Shown: positions 9,154-19,180, counted from the first letter of the stretch. The stretch is 64,000 bases of DNA from Clavaria fumosa (GCA_951802425.1 OX637805.1:2542001-2606000); one strand, 5' to 3'. Notes: generated from the letters alone by a model not told the origin. A program made the numbers and translations.

Positions 9154-11209
9154 TTACATATGCCCAACTGCTTTCCTTGTTCGCACAACTTTGTTGCGCA
9201 ACGCCTTTTCTTTGAGCTCATTTTCTCGTTTTTCTAAGTCTGAATTCTGTGGTGAGGTAGTCGGCAATTGACGTTCAGCGGACATAGGCAGACTCTCACC
9301 TCACTCCGATTATTGAAGCTTTCCCGCTTACTTTTGAGTCGCTCAAGTTCGGCTTGCCCTTTGATGCGCAGCTCTCCAAACGCCGGTTTTGCAGTGTCCT
9401 CCTGACTGTCTGCATCAACTTCCCTCATGTCCCTCTGTCTCTGAGTGGATGGCGAGGGTGACATGCTGTCCCCGCTCCTCTCCCGATTTCCCACTGTCCT
9501 TCTCTCCTTACTCCTCTCTTGCCTAGTCTCCCTACTCCTGTCCCTATCGCCGACGCTGCTATTCTCCTTGCTTAGACTGCTGTTCCTGTTTCTGGCCCTA
9601 CTTCGACTGAGGATCCTGCTCCTACTACGGCTGCGGCTCGCACTGCTGACACGTTTCGTCCGCTTTGGCAGCCGACCGCCTCCTTCCCGGGGTGGCGGCG
9701 ACCGAGAACGTAGCCGCGATCGCGATCGCGATGGTGTGCGCCTTCGCCGTTGGGTAGGCGTCACGCTTTGCCTAGGCCGATAGTAGCCATGTGACGAGGT
9801 TCGAGAACGGGATCGAGAAACGGAAAGGGAACGACGGCGGCGACGCAGCGACGGAGGCGGGCTACGGCTATTCTTGCCTCTGTCCCTATCTTTGTCTCCG
9901 TCTTTGCCCCTCTCTCTATCTCTATCTCTATCTCTTTCCCTTTCCTTTTCCCTGTCCCTGTCCTTTTCCCTGTCCCTGTCTCTTTCCCTCGCCCTCTCCC
10001 TATCTCTGTCTCTATCTCTATCTCTGTCTCTGTCTCTGTCTCTGTCCCTTTCTCTGTCCTTCCTTTTTCTGCCACGACCTCCCCGGCGTCGCCGTTGACG
10101 TGGCAGTGGGGGTTGGAGTGGTGGAGATAATGAAATTGATCGAGAGCGCCCACGGCGGCGCGGAGGTGGCGGGGAGCGGGAGCTGCGTATATCGCGGCTG
10201 GAAGAGCGACGTTGGCGTAGGCGAGGCGGGGAATGGTCCCTGTGGTAGCGTCGGGGCGGAGGAGATCGGGACGAGTGCGAGTCGAACGGAGGCGTCCGCG
10301 AGAGCGAACGACGAGGCGTGGGTGAGGGGGTTGGACGGCGACGAGGAGACGGCGACCGGGACATGCGGCGGGGTGCCTGGCGAACCAAACGGGATACCCG
10401 TTAGAACGAAAGTCATGCGGCGAAGTTGTCAGTCATAGACATACACCGCCTCTCTGACCCCAGCCGTTATCTCGAGGTCTATTGTTGCGATCATCGCGAT
10501 AGACGCCTCTCCCGCGTCCTAGCCTTCCTCTACCCCTTCCCCTTATACCACCGCCGTCTCGTTGCTCGTCTAACCGTGCTCTCCTATCGCGTTCATCCAA
10601 CACGCGCGTGTCTTCCTCGCGGGCTTTCCTCATCTCTTCCTTTTTCTCTTCTACGAAAGTGCGTGGTATGCCGGCAGGAGAATCCTGTGCTTCAAGGAGC
10701 AGAGTCCAAAGCGCAGACATGAACTCTGCTGTTGAGTTTGTGAGGAATCCGGTCAGATTGATCTGCATTTTCTTGGGGTCAGGCATCTAGGGGTGCCTGG
10801 TTTGAGACTGGCGCAGATCGATTCAAGGACAATAGACGCACGGGTTGAGACTCATCCTCTAACAATCCCATGGCGTACTCGACGACAACCTCATCCTCGA
10901 AGCCCACTAGCTCAACAACTTTTTTCGCGATCCACGGTCTGATGACCGTGAGATTGACTTTGCGCATATCAACCTGAGTGGGGCTAAGCGGAGACCATCC
11001 ACAACAATATGCAGTCACAACTCTCACCTTCTTGTCAAATTGGGCAGGAAATTTCATGCTTTTGAGCAATTTGAGCTCCTTGTCAGAAAACCGGCGATCC
11101 TGGTCAGCTGAAGTGCCCTTGAAAAAGCCTAGAGGTAGCATTGCAATACCCGTAAGTACGACGCAATAGTAGGCTAGCTTTTCCGTGCAAACTCACCTGC
11201 GTCTGCCAT
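9154..11209 (-). CDS. SRRM1: PWI- and RS-domain splicing coactivator (SRRM1/SRm160-like)
   Basis: Six exons, 11209-11197, 11128-11028, 10973-10842, 10786-10445, 10376-9300 and 9246-9154, give 585 aa. All five introns are GT-AG, 53-68 nt, and all phases match. The N-terminus is closely SRRM1-like: ADAGFFKGTSADQDRRFSD, then the PWI domain with VDMRKVNLTVIRPWIAKKV, ELVGFEDEVVVEYAMGLLED and MQINLTGFLTNSTAEFMSAL. It should bind nucleic acid and act in exon definition and spliceosome assembly in the nucleus. An Arg/Gly segment follows, then a 359-codon RS domain with SRSRSR runs and a long alternating R/D/E block (about 9,880-10,070) encoded by near-perfect purine repeats. The last exon encodes ENELKEKALRNKVVRTRK. 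The first coding exon is only 13 nt. Confidence 0.93.
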
Positions 11210-11308
11210 GGTGGTCTAAGTACTGCTTGTGGTTGAACGAAACGCGTAATTTTTCTGTGGCCGTGGGAACACCGCCTTTTCTTGCAACAGCCGTCGACGT
11301 GGCTCACC
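11210..11308. promoter_or_regulatory. Shared divergent promoter SRRM1-like / ERV25-like
   Basis: The start codons of the SRRM1-like gene (11209, minus) and the p24 gene (11309, plus) are 99 bp apart, the second such compact divergent pair in the island. No TATA box is evident. Confidence 0.55.
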
Positions 11309-12158
11309 ATGCGACCTGCGTTGTCTTCCCGTCTGCCCATTCTCGTCCATTTTATCTGTTTCGTTCTGCTATCGCTATCAAATCCAACCCGTGCCATCAA
11401 GTTTGTCCTCCCAGCAGTTCGATATCCCCCACCAAAATGCATTTGGAACACCGCACATGCAAACTCATTGGTCATTGTCACCGCGCATGTTTCTCCAGGC
11501 GATTACCAACGTACTGATATCGAAATTATCGACGATTCGCCCGAGAGAAGAGTCTATCTGAGCAAGAAAAATATTAAAGGAGAGACCAGGCTCGCCATCA
11601 CCGCGCACGCTGATGGAGACATCGGAGTGTGTCTCAAAAATTACCTCATTCATGGTTCGTTAACCTTTAGCCGATACACGCCCTCAAATGCCGACGACCA
11701 GTTCGTCTTTTAGATGCCCCAGCTGATACCCTTGCAAGCTTGATAAGGACTATCGATCTGGATGTGGATATAGGTGCAAGTGCCATTGACTACAAGTGCG
11801 TCGCTTACCGGCACCCTCCCGTTATGCCTAAAAGCCTTCTTTCTACGCTTCCCTAGTGCCATTGCCAACCAAGAGATGCTTTCGGGTCTTGAGGTTGAAA
11901 TGCGCAAACTTGAAGGCATGGTCAAGGAACTCGTGGATGAGATGGAATTTTTGCAACGACGAGAAGAACGATTCACTAACACAAATCGTGAGTTTGGACA
12001 TCTAAACTTCCGTACGCTCGCTCACATAAATCCCAGTGTCGACATATCAACGAGTCCAAAATTTTGCTTGGTTCACTCTGGCCTCTCTCACTGGTCTCGG
12101 CATTTGGCAGATATTCCATCTACGAGCATATTTTAAGCGGAAATACTTGATAGATTGA
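11309..12158 (+). CDS. ERV25: p24 family cargo receptor (EMP24/GP25L, ERV25-type)
   Basis: Four exons, 11309-11654, 11714-11795, 11857-11987 and 12037-12158, give 226 aa; introns of 59, 61 and 49 nt, phases matching. p24 proteins cycle between ER and Golgi in COPI/COPII vesicles and select cargo such as GPI-anchored proteins. Evidence: signal peptide (LVHFICFVLLSLSNPTRA), a GOLD domain starting IKFVLPAVRYPPPKCIWN with the second conserved Cys in DGDIGVCLKN, a coiled coil (SGLEVEMRKLEGMVKELVDE), one transmembrane segment (FAWFTLASLTGLGIWQIF) and a short cytosolic tail with aromatic and Lys sorting residues (YFKRKYLID). The delta/ERV25 branch is my best match by the NLSTYQRVQNFAWF region; another p24 branch is possible. 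It is the last normal gene before the repeat island. Confidence 0.93.
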
Positions 12159-12503
12159 GCTATTATCGCAGGCTGCTCGTGTAACCTACCATGTTACCTC
12201 ATTCCTTGAGCTGCCTTCTATGTGACCACTACAGCTGGTTCTGTGAATTACAGAAGAAGCTCCTTGTAGCTCCATTCCTCCAATCTGGGCATAAGGCTCC
12301 AGAGTTGTGTTACACCAGAGTGTATTTTATAGCTGTCAAAGAGACACATAGTTCAGTTGGATATTGTAGTATATAACAATGTACCAGACACCCCAGGATA
12401 CCAGATTCCACCAGAGATATCCATATCCTGAGTGTAATACAAGTCTGCTGGTGGATATCCATCTCCAGTATGAGACCTGTCCAGTGGAGATATAAGGATA
12501 TCC
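12159..12503. other. Boundary of gene island and repeat island
   Basis: The 3' end of the p24 gene passes into AT-rich, CpG-poor sequence with no gene. From about 12,385 short palindromic GATATCC and CCAGTGGAGATAT motifs recur. The stretch from about 12,460 is similar in direct orientation to 16,951-16,995 on the other side of the inverted-repeat element. Confidence 0.6.
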
Positions 12504-12509
12504 CTCTCC

Positions 12510-13390
12510 TATGAAGGACCAAACTGGACAAAATTCATATCTTTGGTAAATTATGCTTCCAGACATGCATGCACACATGTGTGCATGTATGGACATGCAT
12601 GGACATGTATGTACACACATGTCCATCCATGTACATGTGTGCCCATTCATTTACATGCATGGGCATGAGCATCCATGAATGTGCATATGTGTCCATGCAT
12701 GGGCACATGTGTCAATGTTGGCCCTGTGTGTGCAAATGTATGCTAATATATGTGCAAGCTTATGCTGATTTGTGCAGAATTATGCTATTATATGTGCAAG
12801 CCTATGCAAATTTGTGCAGAATTATGCTAATATATGTGCAAGCTTATGCTGATTTGTGCAGAATTATGCTGATGTATGTGCAAGCCTATGCAAATTTGTG
12901 CAGAATTATGCTATTATATGTGCAAGCCTATGCAAATTTGTGCAGAATTATGCTATTATATGTACAAGCCTATGCAAATTTGTGCAGAATTATGCTATTA
13001 TATGTGCAAGCCTATGCAAATTTGTGCAGAATTATGCTAATGTATGTGCAAGCTTATGTCAATTTGTGCAGAATTATGCTATTAGATGTGCAGGCTTACA
13101 TCAGGAAAAACCTCCCAAGCTAATTAAACTTATTGGGAGAGTCCCCATCTTATTAGTGCTAATTATCACTTATTAGGTCTAATAGTCAATAATTGTTACT
13201 AATCTATTAATAATTAGAACTTATCAGACCTAATAATTAATAGATTAGTAACAATTATTGACTATTAGACCTAATAAGTGATAATTAGCACTAATAAGAT
13301 GGGGACTCTCCCAATAAGTTTAATTAGCTTGGGAGGTTTTTCCTGATGTATGCCAATTTGTGCAAGCTTATGCTAATATATGTGCAGACC
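12510..13390 (+). repeat. Left terminal inverted repeat with 42-bp minisatellite
   Basis: The outer part (12,510-12,738) is rich in CATGCATGG/ACATGTATG palindromic words. From about 12,740 a 42-bp unit (key words TATGTGCAAGC, TATGCAAATTTG, TGCAGAATTATGC) repeats about nine times, interrupted by a 250-bp MITE. Because 42 is a multiple of three, one frame stays open for 184 codons with 14-residue repeats (YVQAYANLCRIML). I regard this as a by-product of the repeat length. Confidence 0.8.
13099..13348. mobile_element. Foldback MITE with TA target duplication
   Basis: The sequence from CATCAGGAAAAACCTCCC is matched by its reverse complement ending at 13348. The two arms of about 118 bp are nearly identical and are separated by only about a dozen bases, so the whole element is one hairpin. 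It is flanked by TA on both sides (13097-13098, 13349-13350), and removing the MITE plus one TA restores a normal 42-bp minisatellite unit. A TA target suggests Tc1/mariner-type mobilisation; no transposase is present. Confidence 0.85.
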
Positions 13391-14329
13391 TACAGATGAC
13401 TCTGGTGTACTTGACAGGATTGGGTATGGCCTAATGAACTTAGGCATGAGTGGTGAAACCCTCCTCGAAATTTGATACATATACTATGTTTCAGAGTGCT
13501 CCTACATGTATACTTCTATCCTTGCAGTATAAGATCCCACATGTATTTCCCTGGTCCTCAGTTCAAATATTATCATCTCTTGTTCCTAAACATTTCTTAG
13601 CTTTCATCCTCATTGTCCTTGACATTGCAATTGCACAGGCAATGTGGGCTGATTACACCCAGAAGCACCAATGGGCTGTATGAATCATTTGCATATTGTA
13701 ATTATACACTGTATTTTACATGGCATGACAAGTAGAAATGAATAACCATGGCCTAGGCAAGGGATTAACCAGAACACTGTTTGGCAAGTTGTCCAAGAAG
13801 GAAACAGCTATGAGAGGAAGCTTTGCTAATGGCCAAGTACATGTGTAAGAATTCCCACCCCTTCTTACTCCACATGACTCCCCCAACCACACTGCCTCTC
13901 ATGCCATCACCACCACCCCTGCCCCTACCCACATGCTCCCTCCTCCTTTTCCTTGTCACCACCCCATGCGGTGCTGCCTTGCCGGTCCCTTGTGTATCCC
14001 TCATGTATGACTCATGCAATGCACTGCCCCCTTTCCGATTATGACTCATACCTCACATTACACACTATATAAACATGGACTCTTGTAGTGTAGTCTCCTT
14101 AGGTTGTGACTCCTCTTCCAATACAACCCTGTGCTTCTATTTGGCCAAGCCATGAACCAGGTTCCCTCAAATGCACAGAAGTTGCATCACTCTTTGTGAC
14201 AAGTAACAACCTCTCCCACTGCCTACCTCTTTGGACCTAGGCACTCTCCACCCTGCCCGAGTTGAAGCAAGACTTGTGTATCCTGAGAAGACAGACTGGT
14301 GCACTTTTGGACAGTGTATGAATGATCCG
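13391..14329 (+). other. Interior of the TIR element, probable retroelement leader
   Basis: No protein-coding signal is recognised. A TATA-like ACTATATAAACATGG at about 14,064-14,079, followed by leader-like sequence running toward the Gag region, suggests the promoter half of an LTR or leader. LTR ends are not identifiable here. Confidence 0.35.
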
Positions 14330-14851
14330 TCAGGAGAAAGGCTCTCCTGGGACTAGATATCGAGACTGACTTTGAACAACTGACACTGCCGAATATGCCT
14401 GGAGGAAGCTATGGTGACTTCCACTACCCGAGACATTCAGAAGTAACTGCATTATTGTTCCAATGCCATTTTGCCAGCAAGAGGATCTTTACATGAGAAG
14501 ATCCATTCCAAAACAACCCTTTGTCCCACAAACATTCCATCGAGTGGTGTACTTTCCGACGCAACCTGCTGGAACAGCTAGATGTTTTAGCTGAGAAACA
14601 AAGAAACAAAGATGAACTTACCAAGTTCCTATGAGGGGACGAAGATCTTGAAAGCTTCTCTAGTGAAAGCGACTACCAAAGCACTCTTGAAGAACTTACC
14701 CATTACTCTGTTGGGGTTCAGACAGACCCAGTACCAGAAGTGCCACACTGCTCTGTGCATGCCCAAACCAACCTCACCTTTCTCAGCCTAGATAGGCTAC
14801 GTATCGACATTTTCGCAGAACCCCCTCGAATCTACCTACAACCCGACTAAG
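14330..14851 (+). pseudogene. Gag-upstream reading frame broken by two TGA codons
   Basis: One frame reads continuously from about 14,330 to the TAA just before the Gag start, apart from two in-frame TGA codons (in the contexts RIFT-stop-EDPF and KFL-stop-GDED). Each could be a former TGG. Recognisable character includes MPGGSYGDFHYPRHSE, IEWCTFRRNLLEQLDVLAEK and DEDLESFSSESDYQSTLEEL. It is acidic and Ser-rich and ends only two bases before the Gag ATG, so it looks like the preceding ORF or N-terminal Gag extension of the same retroelement. The function is unknown. Confidence 0.5.
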
Positions 14852-14853
14852 AC

Positions 14854-15525
14854 ATGGCGGACACCACACCTGCACCAGAACCAGCACCACCCCTCGCCCC
14901 TGCCATGTTCTCCCTAAAGATCGCCACATACTCTGGAAAGAGGGAGGAGTTCCAGACCTTTTTGAGAAGCCTGTGTCTGGAATTCCAAGTAAACAAGGCC
15001 AAGTACCTGATGGACTTCCACAAGGTAGTCTTCTGCTTAAGCCACATGACAGAAGGATATGCTGCAGAATGGGCAAATCAAGCTGTGAATGTGCTACTAG
15101 AAGAAGGAGGCAAGCTTGTAATTTGGGCCATGTTCGAAGCTCGAATGAGAGAGGCCTTCTCTCCCATCGAGGACCAAGCCTTGGCCATGCAGGAACTTAA
15201 CAACTTCAAGCAGGCACAGATGGATGCGGCACAATTTTTCCAAAGGCTTGAAACACTCATGAACCGAGCAGGGTATGAGGAAGATACCCATTGGAATGTG
15301 ATACATGCCTTGCTAATGAGGGCAGTCTACCCAAAGCTCATGGAGAAGATCCTCACATGCACAGACCAGCCTGCGGACTACCAAGCCTTCCGCATGCTTG
15401 CCATATGCCTGGACAGGCAGCACCAATTGCACATGGCAGTACAGAGAGAAATGCAGGCACTGCCCAGCCCCTGCCCTGCCTGGAACCAACTGAGACTAAT
15501 CCATGATCTTCCCACAACTCTTTAG
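14854..15525 (+). CDS. Ty3/Gypsy retrotransposon Gag, intact over 223 codons, truncated 3'
   Basis: MADTTPAPEPAPPLAPAMFS is followed by a retrotransposon Gag domain: the YSGKREEFQTFLRSLCLEF start, HMTEGYAAEWANQAVNVLLE, FEARMREAFSPIEDQALAMQ, LNNFKQAQMDAAQFFQRLE and a Cys/Leu-rich end (AICLDRQHQLHMAVQREM). Gag would form the virus-like particle core. There is no zinc knuckle, protease or polymerase: the frame ends by running into an LTR fragment at 15,505, so the last few codons are LTR-derived. Neighbouring repeats are CpG-poor, yet this ORF keeps CpGs and has no internal stop, so it is either young or kept open by selection. No Pol in this orientation follows it. Confidence 0.85.
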   Translation: MADTTPAPEPAPPLAPAMFSLKIATYSGKREEFQTFLRSLCLEFQVNKAKYLMDFHKVVFCLSHMTEGYAAEWANQAVNVLLEEGGKLVIWAMFEARMREAFSPIEDQALAMQELNNFKQAQMDAAQFFQRLETLMNRAGYEEDTHWNVIHALLMRAVYPKLMEKILTCTDQPADYQAFRMLAICLDRQHQLHMAVQREMQALPSPCPAWNQLRLIHDLPTTL

Positions 15526-15563
15526 TAACCATTCCATGACCACTTACATAAGTGATCCTGACA
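15505..15563 (-). repeat. Truncated LTR end (minus orientation) after Gag
   Basis: From ATCTTCCCACAACTC to the terminal AGTGATCCTGACA this matches the 5' end of the solo LTR at 17309-17613 in the same (minus) orientation, with CpG-type differences (AAGCGATCC there, AAGTGATCC here). Only about 60 bp remain. Confidence 0.6.
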
Positions 15564-16184
15564 ATAGTTGAATTCTGACACTTGGCAATTACGTCTGACC
15601 AACAAATGGCAATTCCAAGTGCAATCCATAATTCTGACAATTGCTGCTTGCCTTGCTGTTGCTCAGGCATTGTTCAGGAGTTGCTTTAGGATTTGCAGGG
15701 TGGTCTCTAGACAAGTTAGTGCATATGCCTCAATGATGTTAGGTTTTAGGGTATGGATATGGTGGCTGAAACATGTCTCTGGGCAATTTCCTTATTATTT
15801 GTCTTGCATTTTCTTCTTTGTAGATCTTCTTTGGTACTATTCCACTTCTGATAATTCTTCAGTATATAATCCTTGAAGTAGTAAATACTACAACATACTA
15901 TATAACATAAACTCAATTACCCACATATGCATAAGGATCACTGTCAAGAGCCACCTAAGTACTTGGCTGGGTATCACACAGCAGCCACCCTCTTGTGCAG
16001 TGTCTGGGTCAAACCCCTCTGTCATGCTACCCTGACCATCCCCTACCTCATCCAGTTGCATCCCTGCCACTCATTGGCAACATGACCAACATGCAGGATT
16101 CCTGCCCATTGTTGGAATTACTGCTATGCCCCCTCCTTGCCATTGTATACATTATTAACTGGTTTAATTGACCTACTCTTGACA
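15564..16184. other. Repeat-element interior, nothing recognised
   Basis: AT-rich, CpG-poor sequence between the LTR fragment and the right inverted repeat. Short frames exist, but none has protein character that I recognise. The stretch includes several near-copies of the words AATTCTGACA and TGGCAATT. Confidence 0.45.
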
Positions 16185-16944
16185 ACAAATTGGCATAAGC
16201 TTGCACACATAATCCTGCACAAATTGGCATAAGCTTGCATGTATATTAGCATAATTCTGCACAAATTTGCATAAGCTTGCACATATATTAGCATAAGCTT
16301 GCACAAATATGCATAAGCTTGCACATACATTAGCATAATTCTGCACAAATTTGCATAGGCTTGCACATATAATAGCATAATTCTGCACAAATCAGCATAA
16401 GCTTGCACATAAATTAGCATAATTCTGCACAAATTTGCATAGGCTTGCACATACATCAGCATAATCCTGCACAAATCAGCATAAGCTTGCACATAAATTA
16501 GCATAATTCTGCACAAATCAGCATAAGCTTGCACATAAATTAGCATAATTCTGCACAAATTTGCATAGGCTTGCACATACATCAGCATAATTCTGCACAA
16601 ATCAGCATAAGCTTGCACATATATTAGCATAATTCTGCACAAATTTGCATAGGCTTGCACATATAATAGCATAATTCTGCACAAATCAGCATAAGCTTGC
16701 ACATATATTAGCATACATTTGCACACACAGGGCCAATATTGACACATGTGCCCATGCATGGACACATATGCACATTCATGGATGCTCATGCCCATGCATG
16801 TAAATGAATGGGCACACATGTACACAGATGGACATGTGTGTACATACATGTCCATGCATGTCCATACATGCACACATGTGTGCATGCATGTCTGGAAGCA
16901 TAATTTACCAAAGATATGAATTTTGTCCAGTTTGGTCCTTCATA
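16185..16944 (-). repeat. Right terminal inverted repeat with 42-bp minisatellite
   Basis: Inverted counterpart of 12,510-13,390. About twelve to thirteen 42-bp units (16,190-16,720) are followed by the conserved outer region. It lacks the MITE seen in the left copy, so the MITE arrived after the inverted repeats formed. The antisense frame is open for 253 codons with the same 14-residue periodicity as the left copy. Confidence 0.8.
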
Positions 16945-16950
16945 CTCTCC

Positions 16951-17239
16951 TGTATGAGACATGTCCAGTGGATACAGTATAAGGATATTGTCAGGATCTA
17001 CTCATTTTTCCTACATCAGGAAAAGGGGAAATCTCTGAGGGTTACTGAGGGTGACTTAGTAGACTTAGAATTGGGTCTAAGGCAATTAAGTCATCTAAGA
17101 CACTCTGGTTGTCCTTACTATGTTTTAGTAAACATTTTGTAAAGTACTGAATAAGGGTCATAAGTCCAAGTCCAACCTACAATGCATGATCAATGAACAC
17201 AAAGTACATAAAGTAATTCTAAGTTCACCCAAAGGAAAC
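16951..17239. other. Flank of the TIR element, no gene
   Basis: Begins with TGTATGAGACATGTCCAGTGG, similar to the opposite flank at about 12,468, which suggests insertion into a repeated sequence. A CATCAGGAAAA word at about 17,014 resembles one end of the MITE at 13,099, but no second end was found. Confidence 0.45.
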
Positions 17240-17916
17240 AAAGACATACCTTCATTGTCATTGCTGTTGTTGCCATTGCTGTTGTTGCTGTTGCTGTTTT
17301 CGCCATTGTGTCAGACTTAGTCTCACGGTTCACACAACTTAATGTAAGGTCGATGATGACGATACTAACATAAGGGGAAAAGGGTACAAGTAAGAAAGCG
17401 ACGTGGTATATATAGCGAGCGGTTCGGGAGTTGCCGGCATTCCCACGCTCGGACCCCGTGCGTCACGTGATGCGTCCAGGCCCGGGTCACGTGATTTTCC
17501 CATTATGTAATCCACCACCCGTTTGGGTCATGTGACTCGTCCGCAAACTTCCCGCAACTCTTTTGCGATCCTTTCTTGGCCTTTCCAACCTGCTTATGTA
17601 AGCGATCCTGACACATTGCTGTTGTCACTGTCATGGTTGTTGCCATTGCTGTCATTGCTGTCACTGTTGTCACTGTCATTGCAGTCATCACTGTTTTCGC
17701 CATTGCTGTTGTCACTGTCATGGTTGTTGCCATTGCTGTCATTGCTGTCACTGTTGTCACTGTCATTGCAGTCATCACTGTCATTGCTGTCATGTCGCCA
17801 TTGAGCTGTGATGGTGACTGCGACAGTGACAGCCGCAATGGCAACAACAGCTGTGATGGTGGTGGCAGCAGCAGTAGCAACAGCACAATGACAGTGGCAG
17901 CAACAGCATGATGGTG

Positions 17917-17947
<31 letters not shown>

Positions 17948-18595
17948 CACAATGATGGCGGTGGCAGCAGCAGCAGCAACAGCACGACAACAACGATGGT
18001 GGCAGCAGCAGCAACAGCATGACGACACTGACAATGCAGCAGCAGCAACAGCATGATGATGGTGGTGGCAGCAGCAGCAACAGCACGACGCAGTGGACAA
18101 TGATGATGACAGTGGCAGACAACGACAGCAGCAGTGGCAGCAACAGCAGCGGACGATGACGATGGCGGCAGCAACAGCGGTGGATGACAAGGATGGTGGT
18201 GGCAGCAACAGCAGCAGACGACGATGGCGGCGGCAGCAGCAACAGCGGTGGACAACGACGATGACGGCAGCAACAGTGGCGGATGACGATGACGGCGGCA
18301 GCAACAGTAGTGGACGATGACAATGACAGCAGCAGCAATGGTGGCAGATGATGACAACAGTGGCAGCAACAGCAGCGGACAATGACAACAGTAGCAGCAA
18401 CAGCAGCGGACGACAGTGGCAGCAATGGCAGTGGTGGCAGCAACAGCAGCAGACAATGGCAGCAGAAATGGTGGTGGCAGCAGCAACAGCAGCAGACAAT
18501 GGCAGCAGTGGCAGCAGACGACAACAATGACAGCAGTGGCAGCAGCAACAGCAGTGGATGATGATGGCAGCAGTGGATGACAATGGCAGTGGTGG
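17240..18595. repeat. Long trinucleotide-type (CAG/CTG, CAA, GTC) repeat tract
   Basis: Left of the centre near 17,800 the plus strand reads as TTGCTGTCA/TTGCCA words; to the right it becomes GGCAGCAGCAACAGC units for about 750 bp. All frames appear long and open (up to 346 codons on the minus strand) because the period is three; they encode runs of a few amino acids and are not accepted as genes. A solo LTR interrupts the left part. Confidence 0.85.
17309..17613 (-). mobile_element. Solo LTR of a Ty3/Gypsy family, CATTG target duplication
   Basis: A 305-bp sequence reading TGTCAGGATCGC...AGTCTGACA on the minus strand is flanked by perfect 5-bp direct repeats CATTG (17304-17308, 17614-17618). 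It contains a TATA-like CTATATATACC and two CACGTG motifs. CpG is abundant, unlike its surroundings. It is clearly related to the 291-bp LTRs at 48,827 and 51,362, which show TG or CA where this copy has CG. It is therefore a relatively recent insertion later reduced to a solo LTR by recombination. Confidence 0.92.
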
Positions 18596-18626
18596 TGAGT
18601 ACAGGGTATGTTTAGTCATAAAGTGA

Positions 18627-18742
18627 CCAGGCATGTGTTCTACTAAGGTTGCAAGGGGTTAGGAACACATAGGTAAGGTTGTGAAGATGACCTGTCATGA
18701 GTTGTGACCTAGTTAAATAAGTATATACATAACTATGGGGGG
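18627..18742 (+). repeat. Fragment of retroelement family B leader
   Basis: GTTGCAAGGGGTTAGG through GACCTAGTTAAATAAGTATATACATAACTATGGGGGG matches the first 110 bp or so of the two longer copies at about 19,186 and 20,645, then diverges. Confidence 0.7.
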
Positions 18743-19180
18743 TATGGGTATGAAGTATCCAGACTGCCAAATACTCTATGTAAGTACATACATAGGTTAT
18801 ATACTACAAGTCTGGGCCATAATAGTTAGTAACTACAAAAACAGTCTAGGAGATATTACTGTCATGACCCTCTCATTTTTCCCAAACCTACCATGTCTAG
18901 CACCATCCATGAGCCTTCTGACATCCTCCCATGACCGTATGCGTCCACCCTCAAATCTTCTAAACCTTCCCAAGCTGTCTACAAACCCTCATGACCTTCT
19001 GTCACCATTTATACATTATCAGACCCTATCATGCCTCACACATCCCCTCACTACATGCCCTACCAATGCACCAGACCTCCACACTCCTCTAGTTACACTT
19101 GGCACACTCATACTTCTGATGCATGTGACTTGCCAACTAGCACCACCTGCATCACCAGCATCACCAGCATCATGTCTGTG
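18743..19180. other. CpG-poor spacer between family B copies
   Basis: No recognisable gene. A 156-codon plus-strand frame from 18,735 has low-complexity Pro/Thr/Ser/Leu content and no domain. Confidence 0.45.

Larger units (their letters stand above)
12510..16944. mobile_element. 4.4-kb element with long tandem-repeat terminal inverted repeats
   Basis: The ends begin TATGAAGGACCAAACTGG and finish with its reverse complement, and each end is followed inwards by the same roughly 230-bp sequence and then by a 42-bp minisatellite in opposite orientation. Candidate 6-bp target duplications CTCTCC lie at 12504-12509 and 16945-16950. This architecture, long inverted repeats made largely of tandem repeats, resembles foldback-type DNA transposons. 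The interior (about 13,390-16,180) carries a Ty3/Gypsy Gag gene and an LTR fragment, which may be a nested retroelement and not the element's own cargo. No transposase is recognisable, so mobilisation in trans is inferred. Confidence 0.7.

Noticed and set aside
9874..10098. Leu/Ser-rich plus-strand frame opposite the RS domain
   Set aside because: It is the antisense shadow of the Arg/Asp codon repeats in the SRRM1-like gene.
12569..13123. 184-codon repeat protein in the left TIR (and 253 codons in the right one, 16,124-16,885)
   Set aside because: The 42-bp period keeps one frame open automatically and there is no independent coding evidence. RNA data could reopen the question.
17014..17040. 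Second copy of the foldback MITE starting CATCAGGAAAA
   Set aside because: Only about 11 bp match and no opposite end was found nearby.
17503..18634. Overlapping antisense frames of 252-346 codons in the trinucleotide tract
   Set aside because: All frames are open because the repeat period is three; the products are runs of Cys, His, Ala, Val or Leu.
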